Source: Actinomadura spongiicola | GTDB taxonomy: Bacteria; Actinomycetota; Actinomycetes; Streptosporangiales; Streptosporangiaceae | Assembly: GCF_003432485.1 (NCBI RefSeq) | Contig: NZ_QVNQ01000003.1 | Span: 1-64,000, forward strand | Direction of reading: 5' to 3' | DNA: 64,000 nt | Part shown: piece after piece, positions 40,404 to 49,143 of the stretch | How positions within the stretch are numbered: position 1 is the first letter of the stretch | How the letters are laid out: the number at the start of each line of letters is the position of its first letter | Program-made: the position numbers and the translations under genes | The notes under the pieces: model-generated | What the model was told of the DNA's origin: nothing | What the model saw: only the letters and a program-made list of their open reading frames with translations | The model's database searches: none

Positions 40404-41594
40404 ATGAAGGCGGTCACCTGGCACGGCAAGCGGGACGTCCGGGTCGAGAACGTGCCCGACCCGGAGATCAAGGAGCCGGACGACGCGATCATCAGGGTGA
40501 CCTCGTCCGGCATCTGCGGATCGGACCTGCACCTGTACGAGGTGCTCGGAACGTTCCTGAGCGCGGGTGACATCCTCGGCCACGAACCCATGGGGATCGT
40601 CGAGGAGACCGGGCCGGACGTCACCCACGTCAAACCCGGCGACCGGGTGGTCATCCCATTCAACATCTCGTGCGGCCACTGCCACATGTGCGAGATGCAA
40701 CTGTTCGCGCAGTGCGAGACGACGCAGGTGCGCGAGGAGGGCATGGGCGCCGCGCTGTTCGGCTACACCCGGCTGTACGGCCAGGTTCCGGGCGCGCAGG
40801 CCGAGTACCTGCGGGTGCCGCAGGCGCACTTCGGCCCGATCAAGGTGCCGGAGGGCCCGCCGGACGAGCGGTTCGTGTACCTGTCGGACGTGCTGCCGAC
40901 CGCGCGGCAGGCCGTCGACTGGGCCGCGATCCCGGCGGGCGGATCGGTCACCGTCCTCGGCCTCGGGCCGATCGGGCAGATGGCCGCCCGCATCGCCCGG
41001 CACCTCGGCCACCGGGTGATCGCCGTGGACCTCGTGCCCGAGCGGCTGGAGATGGCGCGGCGGCACGGCGTCGAGGTGATCGACTCCGATGACGCCGACG
41101 ACGTTCCGGACGCGGTCCGGCAGCTGACCGGGGGGCGCGGCACCGACTCGGTGATCGACGCGGTGGGGATGGAGGCGCACGGGTCGCCGGGCGCCAAGTT
41201 CGCGCAGACCCTCGCCGGGCTGCTGCCGGGCAACTCGGCCGCGCCGCTGATGTCGCGCGTCGGCGTGGACCGGCTCGCCGCGTTCGGCACCGCGGTCGAG
41301 ATCGTCCGGCGCGGCGGGACGATCTCCGTCGTCGGCGTGTACGGAGGCATGACGGACCCGCTGCCGATGCTGCGGATGTTCGACAAGGGCATCGGGCTCC
41401 GCATGGGCCAGGCCCACGTCAAACGCTGGATCGACGAGCTGATGCCGCTCGTGACGGACGACTCCGACCCGCTCGGCGTGATGGACCTCGCGACGCACCG
41501 CTGGCCGCTGGAGAAGGCGCCGCACGCCTACGAGATCTTCCAGAAGAAGCGGGACGGCGCGATCAAGGTGCTGTTGCAGCCCGCCGCCGCCTGA
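40404..41594 (+). CDS. Zinc-dependent alcohol/formaldehyde dehydrogenase
   Basis: A 396-residue MDR-family enzyme from ATG 40404 (MKAVTWHGKRDV). GGAGGAG, 6 nt upstream, decides this start over ATG 40389. Catalytic zinc: GICGSDLHLYE and GHEPMGIVEE. Structural zinc: CGHCHMCEMQLFAQC with four cysteines. The NAD(P) loop is VLGLGPIGQMAA. It is longer than classical alcohol dehydrogenases and resembles the glutathione-independent formaldehyde dehydrogenase (FdhA-like) group by its extra insert near TTQVREEGMGAALFGYT. No mycothiol genes are nearby. The true substrate is unproven. Confidence 0.9.
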   Translation: MKAVTWHGKRDVRVENVPDPEIKEPDDAIIRVTSSGICGSDLHLYEVLGTFLSAGDILGHEPMGIVEETGPDVTHVKPGDRVVIPFNISCGHCHMCEMQLFAQCETTQVREEGMGAALFGYTRLYGQVPGAQAEYLRVPQAHFGPIKVPEGPPDERFVYLSDVLPTARQAVDWAAIPAGGSVTVLGLGPIGQMAARIARHLGHRVIAVDLVPERLEMARRHGVEVIDSDDADDVPDAVRQLTGGRGTDSVIDAVGMEAHGSPGAKFAQTLAGLLPGNSAAPLMSRVGVDRLAAFGTAVEIVRRGGTISVVGVYGGMTDPLPMLRMFDKGIGLRMGQAHVKRWIDELMPLVTDDSDPLGVMDLATHRWPLEKAPHAYEIFQKKRDGAIKVLLQPAAA

Positions 41595-41705
41595 CCGCCG
41601 CCGCCTGACCGTGGTCGCGGTGATCGCGGGCGGGGCCGGCGGGCTCTAGGCTTTCCAGCGTCGCTTCCGGGCGAGCCGGGAAGCCGAGCATGGAGGTGGG
41701 CCCCG

Positions 41706-42092
41706 ATGCACCCGTTCCGCGCGGCCGTCGAGAAGGGCGACGTCGCGGCCCTCCCGGCGCTGCTGGCCGAGAACGTCACGTTCCTCAGCCCGGTCGCGTA
41801 CGCGCCCTGCGAGGGGCGGGAGGCGGTCGCGGCGATCCTGCGCGCGGTGACCCGGGTGTTCGCGGACTTCCGCTACGTCCGCGAGATCGGCGACGGCCGC
41901 GACCACGCGCTGATCTTCAAGGCCAGGGTCGGGGACCGCGAGGTCCACGGCTGCGACCTCCTGCACCATGACGACGACGGGTTCATCGACGAGTTCTGCG
42001 TCATGGTGCGGCCGCTGTCGGGTGTTCGCGCCCTCTCCGACGCGATGGCGGTCGAGCTGGAGGCCGTCCGGCGCGAGATGGGCCTTGCCTGA
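41706..42092 (+). CDS. SnoaL/NTF2-like domain protein
   Basis: A 128-residue cone-fold protein: FRAAVEKGDVAALPALLAEN, VTFLSP, GREAVAAILRAVTRVFADF, then beta strands (YVREIGDGRDHALIFKARVG, VHGCDLLHHDDDGFIDEFCV). The NTF2-like fold serves as hydrolase, isomerase or ligand binder, and no catalytic pair is recognised. GGAGGTGGG precedes ATG 41706. It lies between the dehydrogenase gene and the convergent catalase gene, without close overlap. Confidence 0.85.
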   Translation: MHPFRAAVEKGDVAALPALLAENVTFLSPVAYAPCEGREAVAAILRAVTRVFADFRYVREIGDGRDHALIFKARVGDREVHGCDLLHHDDDGFIDEFCVMVRPLSGVRALSDAMAVELEAVRREMGLA

Positions 42093-42141
42093 GGCGCTCC
42101 CCCGAGCTCCCCTGGCGGGCCCACGCCTCGGCGTGAGGCCG

Positions 42142-44241
42142 TCAGGCCGGGACGTGGGCCTTGCGGCGCGTCCAGTGCCGGTGCGCCTTCACCGCGTCGA
42201 TCAGCCGGGCGGAGAAGTCGCCGCCCGGCCCCTCGCCGGTGACGACACCGGTGTCGCTGACCGTCCCGCCGTTCGAGGCGAACTCCACGCCGGTGATCCC
42301 GGCCCGCTCCAGCAGCCCGATGCCCGCGTCGAGCGCGCCGATCGCCTTGCAGTGCACGAACGCCTCGGCGACGAAGTGCACGGCGTCGCCGTCCCCCGCG
42401 AGCGCCCGCACGCTCTGCTCCCCGCCCGGCACGAGGACGGCGTCGTACAGGACGGACGCGACGGTCGGCATCGCCCGGGTCACCTCGACCTGCCCGCCGT
42501 TGGCCGCCTGCACGAACCCGGCGTGCGCGGCGAGGATCTCGCAGACCGCGCCCGCCTCCATGAGCGCGTCGCCGACCGCCGCGACGGCCGCCGAGTCGAC
42601 GCCGTCCGCCGCCAGGATCGCGATCTTGCGGCCCCGGACGGAGTCGGTGGCCGAGTTCGCCTGGCTCAAGGCGGGTGACCCGCGCCCGTGGTTCGGGGTC
42701 GCGGGGGCCGCCGGCGCCTCCACCCCGACACCTGCGGCAACCTGGACGGCGAGGTCGTGGTCCACGTGGTTGAGGTGCCCGACGACGCCCTCCCTGATGT
42801 GCCGGTGCTCGCACTTGCCGAGTTCGAACCGGAACGCGCCGACGATGTGCTCCTTCTCCCAGTCGGCCATGCTGTTCCAGAACAGCGTGGCCTGCGAGTA
42901 GTGGTCGGCGAAGCTCTCGCTCCGCTTGCGGATCTTGTGGCCGTCCACCCGCTCCTGGTAGTGGGTGAAGGACCCCTCGCCGCCGACCGCCGGGCAGCCG
43001 CCCGACAGCGAGTTCTTGTGGTAACTCGCCCGGCCTTCGTGGAGGTCCATCTGGTGGTAGCCGTCGCGGTGGTGGTTGCGGACCTCGACCACCGGACGGT
43101 TGACGGGGATCTGCGGGAAGTTCGGCCCGCCGAGCCGGATCAGCTGCGTGTCCAGGTAGGAGAACAGCCGCGCCTGGAGCAACGGGTCGTTGGTGAAGTC
43201 GATGCCGGGGACGACGTTGCCTAGGTGGAACGCGACCTGCTCGGTCTCGGCGAAGAAGTTGGTGGGGTTGCGGTCCAGGGTCAGCGTGCCGACCGGCCGC
43301 GCCGGAACCTCCTCCTCCGGGATGATCTTCGTGGGGTCGAGCAGGTCGAAGTCGAACCGGTGCTCGTCCTCGACGGGGACGAGCTGCACGCAGAGGTCGT
43401 ACTCGGGAAAGTCGCCGGCGTCGATGCGGTCCCACAGATCTCGGCGGTTGAAGTCCGGGTCCTTACCGGCGATCTTCTGGGTCTCGTCCCAGGCGAGCGA
43501 ATGGGTGCCGAGCCGCGGCTTCCAGTGGAACTTCACGAACGTGGCACGCCCCTCCGCATTGACGAACCGGAAGGTGTGGACGCCGAACCCCTGCATCATC
43601 GCGTAGCTGCGCGGAAGCGCCCGGTCCGACATCAACCACATCATCATGTGCATGGTCTCGGGTTGGAGCTGCACGAAGTCCCAGAGCGTGTCGTGCGCGG
43701 ACGACGCCTGCGGGATCTCGTTCGGCGGTTCGGGCTTGACCGCGTGCACGAAGTCGGGGAACTTGATGCCGTCCTGGATGAAGAAGACCGGCATATTGTT
43801 GCCGACGAGGTCGAAGTTGCCCTGCCGCGTGTAGAACTTCGTCGCGAAGCCGCGAACATCCCGTACAGTGTCGGCCGAGCCGCGCGATCCGGCGACGGTG
43901 GAGAACCGCACGAACACCGGTGTCGTCCGCGCCGTGTCGCACAGGAAGTCGGCGGTGGTGTACTCGGCGAGGGAGTCGTGCAGCCGGAAATGGCCGTAGG
44001 CGCCCGCGCCGCGTGCGTGCACCACCCGCTCCGGTATCCGCTCGTGGTCGAAATGGGTGATTTTCTCGCGGAGGTGGAAGTCGTCCATCAGGGACGGGCC
44101 GCGTTCACCCGCGGACAGCGAGTTGTCGGTGTCGTCGACACGGATTCCCTGATCGGTGGTGAGCCGCGTGTCGTCCGGGCGTACACGCCGACGCTCGAGT
44201 TGCTCCTGCTTGCGGTCCGCACGGTCGGCGGGGTTGACCAT
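42142..44241 (-). CDS. katE: Large-subunit monofunctional catalase (HPII/KatE type)
   Basis: A 699-residue clade-2 catalase that disproportionates hydrogen peroxide. The catalytic histidine is in ERVVHARGAGAYGHF, the asparagine in GNNMPVFFIQDG, and the proximal haem tyrosine in QARLFSYLDTQLIRLG. Residues from about 545 onward form the extra flavodoxin/DJ-1-like domain of large catalases (KIAILAADGVDSAAV, AVLVPGGEQS, AFVHCKAIGALDAG). ATG 44241 has GGGAG 8 nt before it. No Fur or OxyR gene adjoins, so regulation is not evident. Confidence 0.95.
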   Translation of the reverse strand: MVNPADRADRKQEQLERRRVRPDDTRLTTDQGIRVDDTDNSLSAGERGPSLMDDFHLREKITHFDHERIPERVVHARGAGAYGHFRLHDSLAEYTTADFLCDTARTTPVFVRFSTVAGSRGSADTVRDVRGFATKFYTRQGNFDLVGNNMPVFFIQDGIKFPDFVHAVKPEPPNEIPQASSAHDTLWDFVQLQPETMHMMMWLMSDRALPRSYAMMQGFGVHTFRFVNAEGRATFVKFHWKPRLGTHSLAWDETQKIAGKDPDFNRRDLWDRIDAGDFPEYDLCVQLVPVEDEHRFDFDLLDPTKIIPEEEVPARPVGTLTLDRNPTNFFAETEQVAFHLGNVVPGIDFTNDPLLQARLFSYLDTQLIRLGGPNFPQIPVNRPVVEVRNHHRDGYHQMDLHEGRASYHKNSLSGGCPAVGGEGSFTHYQERVDGHKIRKRSESFADHYSQATLFWNSMADWEKEHIVGAFRFELGKCEHRHIREGVVGHLNHVDHDLAVQVAAGVGVEAPAAPATPNHGRGSPALSQANSATDSVRGRKIAILAADGVDSAAVAAVGDALMEAGAVCEILAAHAGFVQAANGGQVEVTRAMPTVASVLYDAVLVPGGEQSVRALAGDGDAVHFVAEAFVHCKAIGALDAGIGLLERAGITGVEFASNGGTVSDTGVVTGEGPGGDFSARLIDAVKAHRHWTRRKAHVPA

Positions 44242-44619
44242 CTTTCGGCTCCCTCATGGCGAATTGGGCAGTGGTGTTGGCCGCTACCCTTCGAACCGGG
44301 GGACATGCGCGCTTTGACCGTAACTTGATTTCCGTCCGGCGCCGTCGGCGATCCCGGTCGGCGCCCGGCGCGTCCGCCCGGTGGGACACCGGCCGCGGCG
44401 CCCTGGAGGGGGTCGCGGGGGGCCGCGAGGGGGGCGTGACCGGGTGACCCGGGACGTGACCTGCGATATGACCGGTGGGTTGACCTGGGAGATGACGTGG
44501 GCGCGACCGAGGCGGGGGCGCCTTCCCGCTCACCCGCGCGTCCCGGTGCCGTGCGGGGCGCCGGAATCCGCTACGGTCAAGGTCGCCGCGCAGGCGAGGG
44601 GAAGGAACACGGAGTACAC
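44242..44619. other. Divergent intergenic region between katE and lsr2 genes
   Basis: 378 bp without a supportable gene on either strand. It must contain the promoters of katE (minus) and of the first lsr2-like gene (plus). A GACCxG-rich stretch at 44430-44500 (GTGACC/TGACCGG repeats) is visible, but no clear dyad or promoter could be assigned. Confidence 0.5.
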
Positions 44620-44976
44620 ATGGCCGAGAAGGTCATTCGGGTGGACGACATCGACGGCTCCGAAGGAGCCGATGTCGCAAAGCGGGACTTCGAAGTCCTG
44701 GGCCGGACGTTCACGATCGACTTGAGCGACGACAACTTCAAGCGTCTGAACGAGATGCTGGACGCGCTCGCGCCCTTCATCGAGAACGCCGCCGAGGTGA
44801 AGCCCGCCCGGAAGGGCCGCAAGTCCGGCGCCGCGAAGATCAAGGGCTACACGAACGGTGATGTCCGCGCGTGGGCATTGCGCAGTAACATTGAAGTCTC
44901 TGAACGTGGCAAGATATCGGATGAGGTCTATGCTGCATTCATCAAGGCACATCCGGACGCGAAGCCGGACGCATAG
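44620..44976 (+). CDS. Lsr2-like nucleoid protein, divergent paralog
   Basis: A 118-residue Lsr2-family protein from ATG 44620 (GGAG 5 nt upstream). The N-terminal oligomerisation half (VIRVDDIDGSEGADVAKRDF, FTIDLSDDNFKRLNEML) aligns with the next gene. The C-terminal half (GDVRAWALRSNIEVSERGKI) corresponds to the DNA-binding domain. The minor-groove motif of Lsr2, RGR, is RGK here, and the linker is Lys-rich. It is 16 bp before a canonical lsr2 copy. Its last 100 bp look less GC-rich than their surroundings. It may form mixed oligomers with the neighbour and tune xenogeneic silencing. Confidence 0.85.
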   Translation: MAEKVIRVDDIDGSEGADVAKRDFEVLGRTFTIDLSDDNFKRLNEMLDALAPFIENAAEVKPARKGRKSGAAKIKGYTNGDVRAWALRSNIEVSERGKISDEVYAAFIKAHPDAKPDA

Positions 44977-44992
44977 TTAGGGGAGTCCCCGC

Positions 44993-45322
44993 ATGGCACA
45001 GAAGGTCGAAGTCCTTCTCGTGGATGACATCGACGGTGGTGAGGCCGACGAGACCGTCAGCTTTTCCCTCGATGGCACGTCCTACGAGATCGACCTGAGC
45101 AAGAAGAACGCGAGCAAGCTGCGCAACGGTCTGGAGCCGTTCGTGGCCAGCGCCCGCAAGGCGCGCAAGCCCACCGGTCGCGGCGGTCGCGCCGCACGGA
45201 CGGCGGGCAGCCGCGAGCGCTCCGCCGAGATTCGCGAGTGGGCGAAGAGCCGCGGCATCAAGGTCAATGAGCGGGGTCGTATCCCCGCCAATGTGATCGA
45301 GCAGTACGAGGCCGCGCACTAG
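44993..45322 (+). CDS. lsr2: Lsr2 nucleoid-associated protein (H-NS-like silencer)
   Basis: A 109-residue canonical Lsr2: KVEVLLVDDIDGGEADETVS with beta-strand dimer region, YEIDLSKKNASKLRNGL, a basic linker, then the DNA-binding domain SAEIREWAKSRGIKVNERGR. RGR is the AT-hook-like motif inserted into the minor groove of AT-rich DNA. Lsr2 silences acquired AT-rich genes in actinomycetes. GGGGAG precedes the ATG by 7 nt. It forms an operon with the upstream paralog and is closed by a strong terminator at 45364-45396. Confidence 0.93.
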   Translation: MAQKVEVLLVDDIDGGEADETVSFSLDGTSYEIDLSKKNASKLRNGLEPFVASARKARKPTGRGGRAARTAGSRERSAEIREWAKSRGIKVNERGRIPANVIEQYEAAH

Positions 45323-45363
45323 CGGTCGCCGCGCCGCCGGAGGAGTTCCGGCACGGACGCCAG

Positions 45364-45396
45364 GGGCCGGGGGCGGATTTGTCCGCACCCCGGCCC
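45364..45396 (+). terminator. Terminator of the lsr2 operon
   Basis: A 14-bp stem with one bulged A: GGGCCGGGG-GCGGA (45364-45377) with TCCGC-A-CCCCGGCCC (45382-45396), loop TTTG, followed by TTACG. It starts 41 bp after the lsr2 stop. Confidence 0.85.
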
Positions 45397-45610
45397 TTAC
45401 GCGCGCATCGGGCATATCGTCTTTCTGTACGGCATTGGCCGGGGTTACGGTTCCCGAAGAACCGCCCGCCGTCGCGACCGTGCGTCACGGCCGTCCGCAC
45501 CCGGGAACGATGGGGAATGTCCGGAATGACGCGGACACGCAATATATAACAGCCGTGGGCGTCGTGCGGCGGGTCCCCGCGCCGCCCCGCTCCCCCGGCG
45601 GGAGCCTCGG

Positions 45611-46570
45611 CTAGCGCTGGAGTTCGGCCCAGACCGCGCGGTCGCGTTCGGCCGTCCAGATGAGCGGGCGCTCGACCCCGTCGAGCTCGTCCCAGAGACG
45701 GGAGACGTCGAACGGCAGGCAGTGCTCGAAGATCGGCCAGCGCCCGTAGGTGGGCGCGAGCACGGCGTGGACGGCGTCGAACGCGTCCTTGAGGGTGCCG
45801 CCGTCCGCCCGGACCCGGCGGGTCTCGCGGATCATCGCGTTCAGGAAGTCGCGGGTCTGGCCGACGGCGGCGTCCGCGGCGTCCCTGCCGTGCGCGACGA
45901 CGCCGCGCCCGCCGACCAGCGTCCGCGCGTCGAACGAGGAGACGTGGTCGAGCGTCCCGGTCGCCCATTCGCGGTGGAACGCGTCGCCGGTGTACAGCGC
46001 GGCCTGCGTCTCCACGAGGTCCCCGGCGAACAGGATCCGGTGCCGGGGCAGCCACGCCACGAGATCGCCCTCGGTGTGCCCGCGCCCGCAGTACACCAGG
46101 TCGAGGTCGCCGCGGTCGCCGCCGAGGTCGATGGTGAGCGTGCGGGAGAACGTCACGGTCGGCCAGGTGAGGCCGGGAATGCCGTCCGGGTCCTTGAACA
46201 GCCGGGGCATCCGCCCGAACTCCGACTCCCAGTCCTGCTTTCCGCGCTCGGCGATCAGCGCGCGGGTCCGGTCGTGCGCGATGATCACCGGCGCGTGGAA
46301 CGCGCTGGCCCCGAGGGTCCGGACGGCGTGGTAGTGCGACAGGACCAGGTACCGGATCGGCTTGTCGGTGTGCTCGCGCAGGACGGCGAGCCAGTCGCGG
46401 GCCGCCGCCGGAGTCGCGAGGGCCTCGAAGCAGACGAGGAAGTCCTCCCCCTCGACGGCCCCGACGTTCGGGTCGCCCTCCGCGGTGAGCGCGTAGACGC
46501 CGTCCGCCAGGACCTCCAGCGTCTGCGTCTTGTCGCCCAGATCTGCGGACGACGCGAACGGTCTGGGCAT
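45611..46570 (-). CDS. MBL-fold metallo-hydrolase with atypical HxHxxR motif
   Basis: A 319-residue metallo-beta-lactamase-fold protein. Strand order and later metal ligands look normal (CGRGHTEGDLVAWLP, ILFAGDLVE, VVAHGRD). The first metal motif, H-x-H-x-D-H in most members, reads SHYHAVRTLGASAF, lacking both the Asp and the last His. I recall a subgroup with this HYHAVR form, so it is a family trait rather than a mutation; metal content may differ. GAGGGGA precedes ATG 46570. It is divergent from the CorC-like pair at 46736. The substrate is unknown. Confidence 0.82.
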   Translation of the reverse strand: MPRPFASSADLGDKTQTLEVLADGVYALTAEGDPNVGAVEGEDFLVCFEALATPAAARDWLAVLREHTDKPIRYLVLSHYHAVRTLGASAFHAPVIIAHDRTRALIAERGKQDWESEFGRMPRLFKDPDGIPGLTWPTVTFSRTLTIDLGGDRGDLDLVYCGRGHTEGDLVAWLPRHRILFAGDLVETQAALYTGDAFHREWATGTLDHVSSFDARTLVGGRGVVAHGRDAADAAVGQTRDFLNAMIRETRRVRADGGTLKDAFDAVHAVLAPTYGRWPIFEHCLPFDVSRLWDELDGVERPLIWTAERDRAVWAELQR

Positions 46571-46735
46571 GGGCGTCCCCTCGAAGATCGTTGCCGCGGC
46601 TCTGCTCGTCCAGGGATCATTCCACGCCGTGCGGGTGATAACCGCCTGGAAGCGGTCAAACGCCCGGTGGGGCGAAACGCACCGGGCGGGTAAGAGGACC
46701 CGCGTGTGCCGCGCAGCGGCGGGAGGGAGGGCCGG

Positions 46736-48073
46736 GTGAACGCCGTGCTCGGGCTGCTGGCCGTCCTCGTGTTGACGGCCGCGACCGGCTACTTCGTGGC
46801 GCAGGAGTTCGCGTTCGTCACCGCGGACCGTCCCCTCCTCCAGCAGCGGGCCGCGGACGGCGACCGGGCGTCGGCGCGGGCGTTGCGGGTGATGGGACGG
46901 CTGTCGTTCATGCTGTCCGGCGCGCAGCTCGGCATCACGGTCACCGCGCTGGTCGTCGGGTTCATCGCCAAGCCCGCCCTGGCCGACCTCATCGACCCGG
47001 CGCTGCGTGCCGCGGGGGTGCCGGACGCGGCGTCCGGCGGGGTGGCGGTGGCGCTCGGGTTCGGTCTCGCCACCGTGGTGCAGATGATCCTCGGCGAGCT
47101 GTTCCCGAAGAACCTGGCGCTGGTCAGGGCGGAGCCGATGGCGCGGGTGCTCGCCGCGTCCACCCTCGTCTACCTGGTGGTGGCGGGCCCGCTGATCAGG
47201 CTGTTCGACGCGTCCGCGAACCGGCTCGTCCGGGCCGCCGGGATCGAGCCTGCGGAGGAGCTGCACCACGGGGCGACGTTGCAGGAGCTCGCGCACATCA
47301 TCGACGAGTCCGGCGAGAAGCTCCAGGCGGGTCACGCGGACCTGCTGGAGCGGGCGCTGGTCTTCTCCGAACGCGACGCCGAGGAGGTCATGATCCCGCG
47401 TGTCGACGCGGTGACCGTGCCCGCGGCGGCGCCGGTGACCGAGCTGAGCGAGGTGATCTCCGCGACGGGTCACTCCCGCTATCCCGTCGTCGGCGACAGC
47501 GTCGACGACCTCGTCGGCGTCGTCGGCCTGGAGGAACTGGTCCGGCTCGCCCCGGACGAGGCGGACCGCACCGCCGTCCGCGACATCGCGCGGTCGCCGC
47601 TGCTGCTGCCGTCGTCGCTGCCGCTGCCCGACGTGCTGCAACGGCTGCGGACGGCCGGGGAGTCGATGGCCTGCGTGGTGGACGAGTACGGCGGTTTCGC
47701 GGGCCTGCTCACCTGGGAGGACGTCGCCGAGGAGCTGGTCGGGGAGATCGCCGATGAGAACGAGCCCGGCGAGGACCTCGCGATCCGCACCGGCGGGTGG
47801 TGGACGACCGACGCCGCGCTGCGCACCGACGAGGTCGCCCACGAGACCGGTATCGAGCTGCCCGAGGGCGATTACGAGACCGTCGCGGGCCTGCTGCTGA
47901 AGCGGCTCGGCCGGGTGGCGCGGCCCGGGGACGTCGTCGTTGTGGACCTGACGCCGACCCGCCTGGACCGGCCGGCCCGGAGCGCGATCATCGAGGTCCT
48001 GACCGTGCACCGGCACGTGCCGGAGTTGATCCGCGTGCGCGCGGTGCCCGACGAGGAGGGCGAGGACCGGTGA
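46736..48073 (+). CDS. HlyC/CorC family protein with CNNM, CBS and CorC domains
   Basis: A 445-residue membrane protein from GTG 46736. The CNNM/DUF21 membrane domain has YFVAQEFAFVTADR, LSFMLSGAQLGITVTALVVG, and LGELFPKNLALVRAE. Two CBS domains follow (DAEEVMIPRVDAVTVPA, GHSRYPVVGDSVDDLVGVVG), then a CorC_HlyC transporter-associated domain near the C-terminus (GGWWTTDAALRTDEVAHETG, ETVAGLLLKRLGRVARPGD). Relatives export or sense Mg2+/Co2+. It overlaps the next gene, a shorter paralog, by 4 nt; together they probably form a heteromer. Confidence 0.9.
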   Translation: MNAVLGLLAVLVLTAATGYFVAQEFAFVTADRPLLQQRAADGDRASARALRVMGRLSFMLSGAQLGITVTALVVGFIAKPALADLIDPALRAAGVPDAASGGVAVALGFGLATVVQMILGELFPKNLALVRAEPMARVLAASTLVYLVVAGPLIRLFDASANRLVRAAGIEPAEELHHGATLQELAHIIDESGEKLQAGHADLLERALVFSERDAEEVMIPRVDAVTVPAAAPVTELSEVISATGHSRYPVVGDSVDDLVGVVGLEELVRLAPDEADRTAVRDIARSPLLLPSSLPLPDVLQRLRTAGESMACVVDEYGGFAGLLTWEDVAEELVGEIADENEPGEDLAIRTGGWWTTDAALRTDEVAHETGIELPEGDYETVAGLLLKRLGRVARPGDVVVVDLTPTRLDRPARSAIIEVLTVHRHVPELIRVRAVPDEEGEDR

Positions 48074-49083
48074 ACCTGTCGCTCGGCGTGCCCGTCACCC
48101 TCGCGCTGCTGGCCGGGAACGGCTTCTTCGTCGCCACCGAGTTCGCGCTGGTGGCGGCGCGGCGGCCGCGCCTGGAACGGGCCGCCGCGCGGGGCGGGCG
48201 GGCCGCGTCCGCCGCGGTCGCCGGGATCGACGAACTGTCCCTGACCCTCGCGGGGGCGCAGCTCGGCATCACGATGTGCTCACTCGGCCTCGGCCTGGTC
48301 TCCGAGCCGGTGATCGCCGGCACGCTGGCGCCGCCGATCCACGCCGCGGGCCTGCCGGACGGCGCGGCGCACGCGGTCGCGTTCGTCCTCGCCCTGGCGC
48401 TGGTCACGTTCCTGCACATGGTCGTCGGCGAGATGGCGCCGAAGTCGTGGGCGATCACCGATCCGGAGCGTTCGGCGACGCTGCTCGGGTTGCCGTTCCG
48501 CGCGTTCGCCACCGTCGTCCGTCCGCTGCTGGCCGCCCTGAACGGCACGACGAACCTGCTGCTGCGGATGGTGGGCGTCGAGCCCGCCGACTCGCGGGAG
48601 GTGTCGCGGACCCCGGAGCAGCTGCGCAGCATCGCGCAGGACTCGCGGCGCCTCGGGCTGATCGAGGACACCGAGCTGTCGCTGCTCACCGCCGCGCTGG
48701 ACGCGCCGCGCACCCCGCTGGCGGGTCTGGTCGTGCCGGTCTCCCGGATCGTGTCGGTCCCGGCCGAGGCGACGCCGCAGGAGGTCATCGACATCGCGGC
48801 CCGCACCGGCAGCCTCCGGATCATGCTGCGCGACGGGGGCCGCGAGCCTCGCATGGTGCACGTCCGCGACGCGTATCTGGCCCGGGCGCGCGGCCGGGCG
48901 ACACCGGCCCGGGAGCTGGCGCACCCGGTGCCCACGGTGCCGGTCGGCACTCCGGTCGGAGAGGCCGTCGCCGTCCTCAAGGGCCGGCACAGCCATCTCG
49001 GCCTCGCGATGGCGCCGGACGGACGCGTCGCCGGGCTCATCAACCTCGACGATCTGCTGACGACCCTCCTCCCCGTCCGCTGA
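48070..49083 (+). CDS. HlyC/CorC family protein, short paralog lacking the CorC domain
   Basis: A 337-residue protein from GTG 48070 in a GTGA overlap with the previous gene. The CNNM domain is present (FFVATEFALVAARRPRLERA, LTLAGAQLGITMCSLGLGLV, VVGEMAPKSWAITDPER). CBS-like repeats follow (TPLAGLVVPVSRIVSVPAEA, KGRHSHLGLAMAPDGRVAGL). The C-terminal CorC_HlyC domain of its partner is absent. Such long-plus-short tandems are common in actinobacteria and suggest obligate pairing in a divalent-cation transporter. Confidence 0.9.
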   Translation: MNLSLGVPVTLALLAGNGFFVATEFALVAARRPRLERAAARGGRAASAAVAGIDELSLTLAGAQLGITMCSLGLGLVSEPVIAGTLAPPIHAAGLPDGAAHAVAFVLALALVTFLHMVVGEMAPKSWAITDPERSATLLGLPFRAFATVVRPLLAALNGTTNLLLRMVGVEPADSREVSRTPEQLRSIAQDSRRLGLIEDTELSLLTAALDAPRTPLAGLVVPVSRIVSVPAEATPQEVIDIAARTGSLRIMLRDGGREPRMVHVRDAYLARARGRATPARELAHPVPTVPVGTPVGEAVAVLKGRHSHLGLAMAPDGRVAGLINLDDLLTTLLPVR

Positions 49084-49093
49084 GCACCCGACG

Positions 49094-49140
49094 AGCTGTC
49101 AACGTTGGTTGACAGCTGCCGATTGTCAACCTACATTGAC
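49094..49140. promoter_or_regulatory. Operator of the HTH/ClpN pair, 24-bp palindrome plus half-site pair
   Basis: AGCTGTCAAC-gttg-GTTGACAGCT (49094-49117) has perfect 10-bp arms. A second, looser dyad, GTCAA...TTGAC (49125-49140), ends 3 nt before the ATG of the small HTH gene. The shared half-site GTCAA/TTGAC points to one regulator, most simply the HTH protein itself. Confidence 0.8.
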
Positions 49141-49143
49141 GCC

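Noticed and set aside
42100-42175. GGCCCACG...CGTGGGCC hairpin as a terminator between the SnoaL and katE genes
   Set aside because: Half of it lies inside the katE coding end and the loop is too long for a convincing terminator.
46571-48016. N-terminal extension of the metallo-hydrolase frame
   Set aside because: The open frame continues upstream opposite the CorC-like gene. The protein family starts at ATG 46570 with a good ribosome site, and the extension has no similarity.
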